A DNA stretch of 64,000 bases. It comes from Nocardia macrotermitis. Lineage in GTDB: Bacteria > Actinomycetota > Actinomycetes > Mycobacteriales > Mycobacteriaceae. The stretch covers positions 558,001-622,000 of the forward strand of contig NZ_WEGK01000002.1 in assembly GCF_009604405.1 (NCBI RefSeq), given 5' to 3'. The translations under genes and the position numbers were made by a program. Shown piece after piece: positions 1-8,761 of the stretch (its first letter is position 1; the number at the start of each line of letters is the position of its first letter). A model generated the notes under the pieces. It made no database searches and was not told the DNA's origin. It saw only the letters and a program-made list of their open reading frames with translations.

Positions 1-842
<842 letters not shown>

Positions 843-870
843 TCACAGCGGCACCCAGTACCGTGTTGTT

Positions 871-1866
871 GTGCGGCTCGGTGTGCTCGATGTGGGAAGT
901 AATACCGTCCACCTGCTAGTGGTGGACGCTCATCGGGGTGGGCACCCGATGCCGATGAGCTCGACGAAGGCGGCGTTGCGCCTGTCCGAGAGCATGGACG
1001 ACAACGGCCGGATCACGACCGAGGGGTCGGACCGGCTGATCGCCACGGTGGCCGAATTCGCCAGCATCGCAAAGACTTCCGGATGCATCCAGCTGATGCC
1101 GTTCGCCACCTCGGCGGTGCGCGAGGCGACCAACTCCGAGGAGGTGCTCGCGCGGGTGCGCCGGGAGACCGGCGTCGAACTGCGGGTGCTCTCGGGGGTC
1201 GACGAGGCCCGGCTGACGTTCCTGGCGGTGCGCCGCTGGTACGGCTGGAGCGCCGGACGGATCCTGAATCTCGACATCGGCGGCGGCTCGCTGGAGCTGA
1301 GCAACGGCGCGGACGAGGCACCCGATGCCGCGCTGTCGCTGCAACTGGGCGCGGGCCGGCTCACCCGGGACTGGCTGCGCGAGGACCCGCCCGGCAAGCG
1401 CCGCGTCGCGGTGCTGCGCGACTGGCTCGAGGCCGAGATGGTGGCCCCGGCGAAACAGCTGCTCGAGCCCGGTCGCCCCGATCTGGCGGTGGGCACGTCC
1501 AAGACGTTCCGCTCGCTGGCCCGGCTCACCGGCGCGGCCCCCTCCGCCGCCGGACCCCGCGAACGGCGTATCCTCACCATCTCCGGTCTGCGGCAACTGA
1601 TCGCGTTCATTTCCAGAATGACCGCCGCGGATCGGGCAGAGTTGGAGGGCGTCAGTTCCGATCGGTCCCAGCAACTGGTGGCCGGCGCACTGGTCGCGGA
1701 GGCGAGTATGCGTGCGTTATCGCTGGATACTCTCGAGATTTGCCCATGGGCGCTGCGGGAGGGCTTGATCCTGCGCAAACTAGATACCGACCTGGACAGC
1801 GATCCGTCGACCGGTAACGGCCGGTCCTCGGGTGTGCCGGGCCCGACGGAAACGGTTTTGCGATGA
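871..1866 (+). CDS. ppx: Ppx/GppA-family phosphatase (exopolyphosphatase type)
   Basis: The 331-residue protein belongs to the ASKHA fold Ppx/GppA family, which hydrolyses inorganic polyphosphate and/or pppGpp. The first phosphate loop is DVGSNTVHLLV at residues 7-17 and the second is DIGGGSLEL near residue 135, both with the expected Gly and acidic residues. Length fits the short actinobacterial Ppx1 type (Rv0496-like), which lacks the C-terminal HD-like domain of E. coli Ppx. The GTG at 871 is chosen because the glycine-rich loop follows at once; the frame is open further upstream, but that part is antisense to the divergent neighbour. It ends inside the next gene with an ATGA overlap, so the two are probably translationally coupled. 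Confidence 0.9.
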   Translation: MRLGVLDVGSNTVHLLVVDAHRGGHPMPMSSTKAALRLSESMDDNGRITTEGSDRLIATVAEFASIAKTSGCIQLMPFATSAVREATNSEEVLARVRRETGVELRVLSGVDEARLTFLAVRRWYGWSAGRILNLDIGGGSLELSNGADEAPDAALSLQLGAGRLTRDWLREDPPGKRRVAVLRDWLEAEMVAPAKQLLEPGRPDLAVGTSKTFRSLARLTGAAPSAAGPRERRILTISGLRQLIAFISRMTAADRAELEGVSSDRSQQLVAGALVAEASMRALSLDTLEICPWALREGLILRKLDTDLDSDPSTGNGRSSGVPGPTETVLR

Positions 1867-3869
1867 GTGAAGATTCGACTCAGCTCTCGGTCGCCGAGCT
1901 GCTGGCCCGCAACGGCCAGGGCGCGCCCGCGTCCGGGGGCGGCGGTCGGCGGCGGCGCAGTGGTCGCGGTATCGCGGTCAACGAGTTCACCGGCGATATG
2001 CCCGTGGTGCGGGAGGGCGGTTCGTCACACGCCGCGCCCGAGGAGCCCAGCGGGTACGACCCGGCTCCCGATCCCGCGCTGGCCTATTCGCCCGCGCCGG
2101 AGCCGGACAACTCGCCGTTGTCCGGGCCGATCACGTTCTACAACCCGCTCGCGCCGAGTTCCTCGCCGAGCGAATCGCCCGGATACGCGTCGTCCGGTTC
2201 CGGGGTGGATTCCTTCGGTCCGCCGAGCGCGCCGCCGACCTCGGGTGGTCGCCGGGCCCGGCGTGAGCTTGCCGAATCGCTTGCCGCGCAAGATGATTCG
2301 GCCGCAGATCCGTTCGGTTCGGCACCCGTTCCGGAGGTGCCGTCGCCGGGTGGGGGCGGGCGCAGACGCCGCCGCGACCCCGATGAGCAGATGACCGAGG
2401 TGCAGCCGTTCCGGCCGCAGGGGCTGGACAGTTACGCGCCGGGCCCGGATTCGCGTGGCGCGAACGGCTTCGCTCCAGACTCGCGGGGCGCGAACGGTTT
2501 CGCCCCTGATTCGCGTGGTGCCAATGGTTTCGCTCCCGATTCGCGCGGGGCCAACGGTTTCGCTCCCGATTCGCGCGGGGCCAACGGTTTCGCTCCCGAT
2601 TCACGCGGGGCCAACGGTTTCGCTCCCGATTCACGTGGTGCCAACGGTTTCGCTCCCGATTCACGCGGTGCCAATGGTTTCGAGCCCGGGGTCGATTCCC
2701 GAGGTGCGAACGGTTATGCGCCGGAGCCGGATTCGCGTGGTGCGAACGGTTTCGGGCCGGGACCCGATTCCCGTCGGCCGGGTGCGAATCCCTTCGGGTC
2801 GGGCACTCGCGCGCCGGGTGCGGATTCCTTCGGCGCGGATTCGCGCGGCGCGGGTGCCACCGCATTCATGCCCGCCCCGAATCCCCTTGCCCCGGGCGGT
2901 AATTCGTTCTCTCCGGGACCGGATCCGGCCGGACCCTCCGGGTGGGGGTCGCCGCGCGGCCCCGAGCCGATGGCGCAACCCGGTCCCCAGAATCCCGATC
3001 GTGGCGACGGCCCGCCCTCGCGGATGGGCCGCCGCAACGGTGCCGACGGTCCGCCGCCGCCCGGTGGACTTCCGGCCTGGTCGGCGCGTCGGCGTGGTCC
3101 GGGCGCACCCGATCGCAACGCTGCCGAACCGCCACGCAACGGCGCGGAACCACCCCGCAACGGCATGGAGCCCCCGACCGCGATGTGGTCCCCGGGCAAT
3201 CAGGGCAAGCCCGGCCCGGCTCCCGGCGGCGATCCGCGCGACGACCTCGACCCCCGCGGCGGCCGCCCGCTGCCCTCGGATCCGATGCTGTCCCGCGACG
3301 CGCGTCCGGTCACCGATCTGCTGGCCGTGGACGTGAACGGCCGCACCGAGATCTATCCCGCCGTCGGCCCCGATTTCGATCCCGACCAGGACGACCTGGA
3401 TCTGGACTACGACGAGGACGACGACGATCTGCTCGACTTCGACGAGGACGAAGACGAGGACGACGACGATTTCGACGAGCCCCCGGCCCGCCGGAACCGC
3501 CGCGCCCCCAAGCGTTCCGGTCGCGACACCTCGATCAGCGCCCGCTCGAAGGCGCTGTTGCAGAGCGACCGCCCGAGCTGGCTGAGTTTCGGCGGTGGCC
3601 AGGAGACCGGGCGTCGGCAGTGGCTGGTGCTGGCCGGTCAGGTCGTCGGCGCGGCGGTGGCGGGCATGCTGCTGTTCAAGGGCTTCGAGAAGATGTGGGA
3701 TCTGCTGCCGTTCGTCGCGCTGGCGCTGGCGGTGGTGGTCATCCTGGGTCTGGTGGCGCTGGTGCGGGTGCTGCGCCGCACCGACGATATGTACAGCACG
3801 GTCATCGCGGTCGTCGTCGGCATCTTCGTGACGCTCGGACCACTGGCGTTCCTGCTCAGTACGAACTGA
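1863..3869 (+). CDS. Large repeat-bearing membrane protein, Rv0497-like
   Basis: The 668-residue protein has a long disordered N-terminal region and a short membrane end. Residues 1-190 are Pro/Ser/Gly/Asp-rich with several basic GGRRRR-type clusters. About residues 196-300 hold ten copies of a DSRGANGFAP-like decamer. Residues 300-480 are Pro/Gly/Asn-rich, about 503-540 are almost only Asp and Glu, and about 586-664 form three transmembrane helices. M. tuberculosis Rv0497, in the same place after ppx, is roughly half this length, so much of the extra length is low-complexity and repeat sequence. The start codon overlaps the ppx stop. The topology suggests a long cytoplasmic or surface tail anchored at the C-terminus. 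Function is unknown. Confidence 0.9.
   Translation: MSEDSTQLSVAELLARNGQGAPASGGGGRRRRSGRGIAVNEFTGDMPVVREGGSSHAAPEEPSGYDPAPDPALAYSPAPEPDNSPLSGPITFYNPLAPSSSPSESPGYASSGSGVDSFGPPSAPPTSGGRRARRELAESLAAQDDSAADPFGSAPVPEVPSPGGGGRRRRRDPDEQMTEVQPFRPQGLDSYAPGPDSRGANGFAPDSRGANGFAPDSRGANGFAPDSRGANGFAPDSRGANGFAPDSRGANGFAPDSRGANGFAPDSRGANGFEPGVDSRGANGYAPEPDSRGANGFGPGPDSRRPGANPFGSGTRAPGADSFGADSRGAGATAFMPAPNPLAPGGNSFSPGPDPAGPSGWGSPRGPEPMAQPGPQNPDRGDGPPSRMGRRNGADGPPPPGGLPAWSARRRGPGAPDRNAAEPPRNGAEPPRNGMEPPTAMWSPGNQGKPGPAPGGDPRDDLDPRGGRPLPSDPMLSRDARPVTDLLAVDVNGRTEIYPAVGPDFDPDQDDLDLDYDEDDDDLLDFDEDEDEDDDDFDEPPARRNRRAPKRSGRDTSISARSKALLQSDRPSWLSFGGGQETGRRQWLVLAGQVVGAAVAGMLLFKGFEKMWDLLPFVALALAVVVILGLVALVRVLRRTDDMYSTVIAVVVGIFVTLGPLAFLLSTN
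2448..2757 (+). repeat. In-frame 30-bp tandem repeat array coding DSRGANGFAP units
   Basis: Eight units follow at exact 30-base spacing (starts 2448, 2478, 2508, 2538, 2568, 2598, 2628, 2658), and two looser copies start at 2694 and 2730. Units 2538 and 2568 are identical in all 30 bases, and several others differ only at wobble positions, which suggests recent duplication. Because 30 is a multiple of three, gain or loss of units keeps the reading frame. Confidence 0.95.
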
Positions 3870-3884
3870 TCCGGGAGCGGGCAC

Positions 3885-4781
3885 GTGGGGAACATCGGCG
3901 CGGCGGAGATCAAGGTCGGCCTGTCGAGCGCGTCGGTCTATCCGGAGAACACCGAGGCGGCGTTCCGCTACGCGGCCGAAATCGGTTACGACGGTGTGGA
4001 ATTGATGGTCTGGGCGGAACCGGCCAGTCAGAGTATCGCCACCGTGCAGGAGTATGCGCGACGGTACGAGATGCCGGTGCTGGCCGTGCACGCGCCGTGT
4101 CTGCTGATCTCGCAGCGGGTCTGGGGCGCGGATCCGGTCGCGAAACTCGAGCGCAGCGTGCGGACCGCCGAGGCGCTGGGCGCGGCGACCGTGGTGGTGC
4201 ATCCGCCGTTCCGCTGGCAGCGTCGGTACGCGGACGGTTTCGCCGCGCAGGTCGCCGAGTTGGAGCGGGACAGTCCGGTGGCCGTGGCGGTGGAGAACAT
4301 GTTCCCGATGCGCGCGGACACGCTGTTCGGGCGGCACGAGGGCGCGGTGCGGCGGCTGGAGCGGCGCGGCGGGCCCGGATTGTCGGTGACGGCGTTCAGC
4401 CCGTCCTACGATCCGACCGATACCGGATTCCGGCACTACACCCTCGACCTGTCGCACACCGCGACCGCGGGGATGGACGCGACGCTGCTGGCCGCGCGCA
4501 TGGGCGAGGGCCTGACGCATCTGCACCTGGCCGACGGCCGCGGCGCCGCGCACGATGAGCACCTGATTCCGGGCGACGGTACGCAGCCGTGCGCGCAGGT
4601 CTGTGAATCCTTGGCGCGCAACGGTTTTCGCGGTCAGGTCGTGATCGAGGCGAACACCCAGAACGCCCGCACCACGATGGCGCGGGCGGCCATGCTGGCG
4701 CGTGCGCTGGAGTTCGCGCGCACCCATCTGGATCGGCACGAACCGGCGTCTCCGGAGCCGTCGGGCGTCGGCGGGAGTTGA
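3885..4781 (+). CDS. TIM-barrel sugar phosphate isomerase/epimerase-like protein, Rv0498-like
   Basis: The 298-residue protein has the look of the xylose-isomerase-like TIM-barrel family (AP endonuclease 2 superfamily): EIGYDGVELMVW near the N-terminus, AVHAPCLL, VVVHPPFRWQ, VAVENMFP, LDLSHTATAG, LHLADGRG and VVIEANTQN supply the usual His, Glu and Asp metal ligands at strand ends. The GTG start at 3885 sits after a GGGAG ribosome site and 15 bases after the preceding stop, so it is probably in one transcript with ppx and the repeat protein. Substrate is unknown. The same gene follows the Rv0497 homologue in mycobacteria, where it is also uncharacterised. Confidence 0.85.
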   Translation: MGNIGAAEIKVGLSSASVYPENTEAAFRYAAEIGYDGVELMVWAEPASQSIATVQEYARRYEMPVLAVHAPCLLISQRVWGADPVAKLERSVRTAEALGAATVVVHPPFRWQRRYADGFAAQVAELERDSPVAVAVENMFPMRADTLFGRHEGAVRRLERRGGPGLSVTAFSPSYDPTDTGFRHYTLDLSHTATAGMDATLLAARMGEGLTHLHLADGRGAAHDEHLIPGDGTQPCAQVCESLARNGFRGQVVIEANTQNARTTMARAAMLARALEFARTHLDRHEPASPEPSGVGGS

Positions 4782-4888
4782 CCCACATCTCGTCCGGGAT
4801 GGTGCGTTGGTCACACCTGGTTCGGGAATCGCGATGCCTGCGGTAACACTTATACGGTGTACGAGCCATGCGGCAGGAAGGAGCGGCG

Positions 4889-5794
4889 GTGACGGAATTG
4901 GCCATCGATGACGCGGTAGCAGGTGAGCGCGAAGCCGCGCCGGAACCGGACGACGCACCCTTCGCCCGGGTGTGCGCACTGACCGAACTGCCCGGCGAGG
5001 ATCCGGCGGTCGGCCGTTATCGCGGCACGATCGAGCCGACCTGGACCATCGGGCACAAACTGCACGGCGGCACCATGGTCGCCGGCAGCGCCGCGGCCGC
5101 GTCCCGGCGGTTGCGCGCCGCCGCGCCCGAGCTGGCCGGGATGTTCCCGATCTCCGCGAGCACCGATTTCCTCGGCGCGCCCGAGGCGGGCGAGGTCGAG
5201 TACGAGGTCCGCATCCGCAAGACCGGCCGTCAGATCTGCCTGATCGACACCGGTCTGGTGCAGGGCGGCCGGACGCTGGTGCACACCGTGTTCACCTTCG
5301 GCCACCTCAACGACCAGGCCCCCGCCTACGCGGCCGACAACGCCGGTGACATGCCCGCCGAACCCACCGCCGACGCCGTGTTCTACACCCCGGACTCGCC
5401 GATGGGTCAACTCGTGCACGTCTCCGAGGGCGCGTCGGTCGCGCTGGATCCGCGCTGGGCCCGCTTCCTCGAGCAGGAACAGGGCGAACCGCGGCTGCGG
5501 CTGTGGATCCGGGCGCGCGAGGGCGACCAGCAGGACCCGGACGTCGCGGCCTACTTCGCGATGATGGCCGGGGACATGAGCCCGCCGGTGCCGACCAACA
5601 TGGGCCGCTTCGGCTGGGCCCCGACCGTGCAGATGACCACATACCTGCGGCGTCGTCCGGCCCCGGGCTGGCTGCGCGTGATCGCCACCGCGCACGAGAT
5701 CGGTGAGCGGATGTTCGACGAGGATCAGTTGGTGCTGGACTCCACCGGTGCGGTGGTGGCGCAATCGCGCCAGCTCGCGCTCATCCCGCGTTGA
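4889..5794 (+). CDS. Double-hotdog acyl-CoA thioesterase-like protein, Rv0499-like
   Basis: The 301-residue protein looks like a TesB-type acyl-CoA thioesterase with two hotdog repeats: an N-terminal half with HKLHGGTMVAGSAA and SASTDFLGAPEAGEV, and a C-terminal half from about residue 160 with LDPRWARF and WAPTVQMTTYLRR. The GTG at 4889 is preferred over the ATG at 4868 because an AGGAAGGAG ribosome site lies between them at good spacing. A specific substrate cannot be given. The frame position between the TIM-barrel gene and proC matches M. tuberculosis Rv0499. The intergenic gap of about 107 bases before it may hold its own promoter. Confidence 0.8.
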   Translation: MTELAIDDAVAGEREAAPEPDDAPFARVCALTELPGEDPAVGRYRGTIEPTWTIGHKLHGGTMVAGSAAAASRRLRAAAPELAGMFPISASTDFLGAPEAGEVEYEVRIRKTGRQICLIDTGLVQGGRTLVHTVFTFGHLNDQAPAYAADNAGDMPAEPTADAVFYTPDSPMGQLVHVSEGASVALDPRWARFLEQEQGEPRLRLWIRAREGDQQDPDVAAYFAMMAGDMSPPVPTNMGRFGWAPTVQMTTYLRRRPAPGWLRVIATAHEIGERMFDEDQLVLDSTGAVVAQSRQLALIPR

Positions 5795-5846
5795 TCGGTC
5801 GGCGTGCGGTGAACCCGTCCGCGCCGCACCGTTAGCCTTGGACACC

Positions 5847-6656
5847 ATGACGAGAATTGCGGTGATCGGTGGCGGGCGGATCGGTGAGGCGTTGCTCGCC
5901 GGACTGCTCGAATCCGGCTGGGCGAGTAAGGATCTGGTCGTTGTCGAGATGGTGGCGGCGCGGGCGGAAGTATTGAGCGAGCGCCTGGGCATCCGCGTCA
6001 CCGACGACGTCACCGATGCCGCGACGGGTGCGGATCTGCTGGTCGTCGCCGTCAAACCGGGCGATGTGGACGCCGTCCTCGTCGAGGTGAGCAAGGTCGA
6101 TCAGGACGACGCGCGCGACCGCGTGCTGGTGTCGCTGGCCGCCGGGGTGACCACCGCGCGCCTGGAGGCCAAACTGCCCGCCGGATTCCCGGTGGTGCGG
6201 GTGATGCCGAATACCCCGATGCTGGTAGGCCAGGGGATGAGCGCGATCGCGGGCGGCCGCCACGCCGATCCGGCGCAGCTCGAGCAGGTCTCCGAACTGC
6301 TCGCCTCGGTCGGCAAGGTGGTCACCGTGCGCGAATCGCAGATGGACGCGGTGACCGCGGTGTCCGGTTCGGGTCCGGCGTACTTCTTCCTGGTGGTCGA
6401 GGCCATGGTCGAGGCGGGCGTCGGGCTGGGCCTGAGCCGCGATGTGGCCACCAAGCTGGTGGTGCAGACGATGCTCGGTTCGGCGGCGCTGCTGGACGAA
6501 TCCGGTCAGGACGCGGCCGAACTGCGCGCCGCGGTGACCTCGCCCGCGGGCACCACGGCCGCGGCGGTGCGCGAGCTCGAACGCGCCGGGGTGCGTTCGG
6601 CGTTCATCGAGGGTCTGAACGCGGCGCGCGACCGTTCGGCGGCACACGACGCGTGA
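5847..6656 (+). CDS. proC: Pyrroline-5-carboxylate reductase
   Basis: The 269-residue enzyme reduces delta-1-pyrroline-5-carboxylate to proline with NAD(P)H, the last step of proline synthesis, in the cytoplasm. The N-terminal Rossmann loop is IGGGRIGEALLAGLL, the middle carries PNTPMLVGQGMSAIAGG, and the C-terminal dimer domain has the family signature VSGSGPAYFFLVVEAM followed by the conserved region ending SPAGTTAAAVRELE. Length matches the family. The ATG at 5847 directly precedes the nucleotide-binding strand. A TAGCCT hexamer nine bases upstream and no clear ribosome site suggest a very short leader or leaderless message; this is inference. Confidence 0.96.
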   Translation: MTRIAVIGGGRIGEALLAGLLESGWASKDLVVVEMVAARAEVLSERLGIRVTDDVTDAATGADLLVVAVKPGDVDAVLVEVSKVDQDDARDRVLVSLAAGVTTARLEAKLPAGFPVVRVMPNTPMLVGQGMSAIAGGRHADPAQLEQVSELLASVGKVVTVRESQMDAVTAVSGSGPAYFFLVVEAMVEAGVGLGLSRDVATKLVVQTMLGSAALLDESGQDAAELRAAVTSPAGTTAAAVRELERAGVRSAFIEGLNAARDRSAAHDA

Positions 6657-6665
6657 CGCTCCGAT

Positions 6666-6722
6666 CCGGGCGGTAATTGAACGGCGCGCGTCCGTTGCCT
6701 GACCGGCCGGTTATCCGCCCGG
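6666..6722 (+). terminator. Possible terminator hairpin after proC
   Basis: CCGGGCGG (6666-6673) can pair with CCGCCCGG (6715-6722), extended by TAA/TTA across one unpaired base. It lies ten bases after the proC stop. No T-run follows, so it would be a Rho-assisted or weak terminator. Confidence 0.4.
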
Positions 6723-6848
6723 CAAATCCGATTTCTCACACCCGTCGCAGCAATCCCACTGGTCCCGCTAAGCTTCAAGGAGCACGTGCGTGTCTGTTCC
6801 GCCGGTGGGGAAGCCGGCGGCGCGGACGTGCCGGAGGTCGGTGACGCA

Positions 6849-7073
6849 ATGATGTCTGGAAACAGCTCTGCGAGTACGGGACCCGTGGTTGGTGGAGGGA
6901 CGCAGTTCCTCACCGTCGCCGAAGTGGCGAATCTGATGCGGGTGTCGAAGATGACGGTGTACCGGTTGGTGCACTCGGGTGAATTGCCCGCGGTGCGAGT
7001 CGGCAGATCGTTCCGAGTGCACGCGAAAGCCGTGCACGACTATCTGCAGACCTCGTATTTCGACGCGGGCTGA
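6849..7073 (+). CDS. Excisionase/MerR-type helix-turn-helix DNA-binding protein, Rv0500A-like
   Basis: The 74-residue protein is a single winged HTH of the excisionase/BldC type: FLTVAEVANLMRVSKMTVYR is the helix-turn-helix and GELPAVRVGRSFRVHAKAV the wing. ATG 6849 (or the adjacent ATG 6852) is chosen because GGAGG lies 11 bases upstream; the frame is open to 6786 but that stretch has no ribosome site. Position between proC and the tiny bS22 gene is as in M. tuberculosis, where it is Rv0500A. It has no effector domain, so it probably acts as an architectural or oligomerising regulator. Targets are unknown. Confidence 0.9.
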   Translation: MMSGNSSASTGPVVGGGTQFLTVAEVANLMRVSKMTVYRLVHSGELPAVRVGRSFRVHAKAVHDYLQTSYFDAG

Positions 7074-7411
7074 GAACAACAGAGTTCGCGGCCCGGCTCG
7101 CCGGTCGGACGCGTGGCGGGTGCGAGGAACGAGTGCCCGACACGGGGCCGAGCGGTGAGGCTTCGGGGGCCGCGAACCGCCGCAGCGAAGCGGAGGCCGA
7201 AGATCCAGCTCCCCGTTTCGTTTGCTGGGTGGCAGCCCGGTAACATGGATGACCGTCGTGTTTCGCCAGGCGGTGCTCCGCGCCGCGGCGACCGCGCGAA
7301 CATTGGGAGCGCGGAAACCGGGAGCCATGCGGGCCGGGCGACCCGGAGAACACCAGGCGTACGTGAACCGGCGTGCGTGCCGAGTAGAGAGAGAACGCGA
7401 GGAACAACCCT
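7074..7411. other. Intergenic region, no gene seen
   Basis: The 338 bases between the HTH gene and bS22 contain no credible coding frame. They hold AGCGAAGCGGAGG at 7184-7196, a 13-mer that also occurs (either strand) in the repeat-rich region at 11204-11216 and in both palindromic elements. The promoter and leader of bS22 should lie at the right-hand end. Confidence 0.6.
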
Positions 7412-7513
7412 ATGGGTTCTGTGATCAAGAAGCGTCGTAAGCGGATGTCGAAGAAGAAGCACCGCAAGCTGCTTCGTCGTACTCGGGTGCAGCGGCGCAA
7501 ACTCGGCAAGTAG
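7412..7513 (+). CDS. 30S ribosomal protein bS22 (AURKAIP1/COX24-like, 33 residues)
   Basis: The 33-residue, extremely basic protein reads [20 protein letters not shown], then ends [12 protein letters not shown]. This is the small actinobacterial ribosomal protein seen near the decoding centre in mycobacterial ribosome structures and annotated as Rv0500B in M. tuberculosis. A GCGAGGA ribosome site lies nine bases before the ATG and a strong hairpin follows the stop, so it is a stand-alone gene. Confidence 0.93.
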
Positions 7514-7542
7514 GCCCGGCAGGTAGCCGCAGCCGTCGAGGG

Positions 7543-7567
7543 GCCCGTCATCGTCACGGTGACGGGC
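7543..7567 (+). terminator. Intrinsic-like terminator after bS22
   Basis: GCCCGTCA (7543-7550) pairs perfectly with TGACGGGC (7560-7567) around a nine-base loop, 30 bases after the bS22 stop. The following TCTTGCGTT is only modestly T-rich. Confidence 0.7.
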
Positions 7568-7693
7568 TCTTGCGTTGCCAGTGACGAAAGTCCTCGTTAG
7601 AACCTGGTAAATAGCCTCTCCAGGTGCGTGCGCGACCCGTTACGCTGGAGCCGCGGGGACAGCCGGTAAAGGGGTTCAGTTGGGATTTTCGGC

Positions 7694-8761
7694 GTGAACG
7701 AGCGGGACGGGCACCGACCGAGAGTTGTCCTGGTCACCGGTGCCAGCCGATTCTTCGGCGGCAACGTGGTTGCCGCCCTCGCCGCCGAGCCCAGCGTCGA
7801 GCGGATCATCGCGGTCGACGCGCGCCAGCCCAACCGGGAACTGCTGCGGCGCATGGGCCGCGCCGAATTCGTCCGGGCCGATATTCGAAATCCGTTGATA
7901 CGCAAGGTCGTCGACGGCAACGAGGTCGATACCGTGGTGCATCCCGCAGTGCTGTCCCGGCCGCCGTCCAGTGGTGGACGCGCGGCGATGAAGGATTTCA
8001 ACGTGCTGGGCGCGATGCAGCTGCTGGCGGTGTGCCAGAAGTCGCCGAGCGTGCGGCGGGTGGTGGTGCGTTCGTCCTCGGCGGTCTACGGGTGCAGTGC
8101 GAAGGATCCGGCGAAATTCACCGAGGAAATGGGCGCCCGGACCCCGCCGAGCGGTTGTTTCGCGCGCGACATGATCGAGATGGAAGGTTATGTGCGCGGG
8201 CTGGCGCGACGCCGCCCGGATATCGCGACGGCGATTCTGCGTTTTCCGCCGATCGTCGGATCCCGGCTCGCCGAACGTGGTGTGCAGTATTTCCGATCCC
8301 CGGTGACGCCGACGGTGCTCGGCCGCGATCCGCGGATGCAGGTGTTGCACGAACAGGATTCGATCGCCGCGCTGGTGCATGCCGCGTTGGTCGCACCGGG
8401 CGGGACGTTCAATATCGCGGGTGACGGCGCGTTGACGCTGTCCCAGGCGATCCGCCGCGCCGGGCGGGTCGCGTTGCCGATTCCGTTCTCGCTGTTCCGC
8501 ACCGTGGGCCGGAGTTTCATGGGCCCGGTGATGCAGGAGTTCACGTCCGAGCAGATCGACTACTTTCATTTCGGGTGCGGCCTGGATACCACCCGAATGC
8601 GCGCCGAACTCGGATTCGAGCCGCGCTGGACCACGATGCAGGCCTTCGACGATTTCATCGGGGGCGCAGCGTTGCGGCCCGTCATCGATCCGCGCTGGAT
8701 CGACGCCGCCGAAACGAGACTTCTCGGCCTGGTAGGGGCCGGAGAGGAAGTACATCGATGA
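7694..8761 (+). CDS. NAD-dependent epimerase/dehydratase family protein, Rv0501 (galE2)-like
   Basis: The 355-residue extended short-chain dehydrogenase-like protein begins with a nucleotide-binding strand VVLVTGASRFFGGNVVAALA, near the N-terminus, then AVDARQPN and SSSAVYG. The YxxxK pair used by true epimerases is not visible where expected; that region reads CFARDMIEMEGYVRG. So catalysis as a UDP-sugar epimerase is doubtful despite the galE2 name used in mycobacteria. Start is GTG 7694 with a weak ribosome site. The stop overlaps the ATG of the acyltransferase gene by four bases, so the two are co-translated. A role in lipid or cell-envelope assembly is inferred only from that partner. Confidence 0.85.
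   Translation: MNERDGHRPRVVLVTGASRFFGGNVVAALAAEPSVERIIAVDARQPNRELLRRMGRAEFVRADIRNPLIRKVVDGNEVDTVVHPAVLSRPPSSGGRAAMKDFNVLGAMQLLAVCQKSPSVRRVVVRSSSAVYGCSAKDPAKFTEEMGARTPPSGCFARDMIEMEGYVRGLARRRPDIATAILRFPPIVGSRLAERGVQYFRSPVTPTVLGRDPRMQVLHEQDSIAALVHAALVAPGGTFNIAGDGALTLSQAIRRAGRVALPIPFSLFRTVGRSFMGPVMQEFTSEQIDYFHFGCGLDTTRMRAELGFEPRWTTMQAFDDFIGGAALRPVIDPRWIDAAETRLLGLVGAGEEVHR

Noticed and set aside
2661..4979. 772-codon open frame on the minus strand
   Set aside because: It is antisense to the repeat protein and the TIM-barrel gene, whose frames show clear domains and ribosome sites; the frame reflects GC-rich codon structure.
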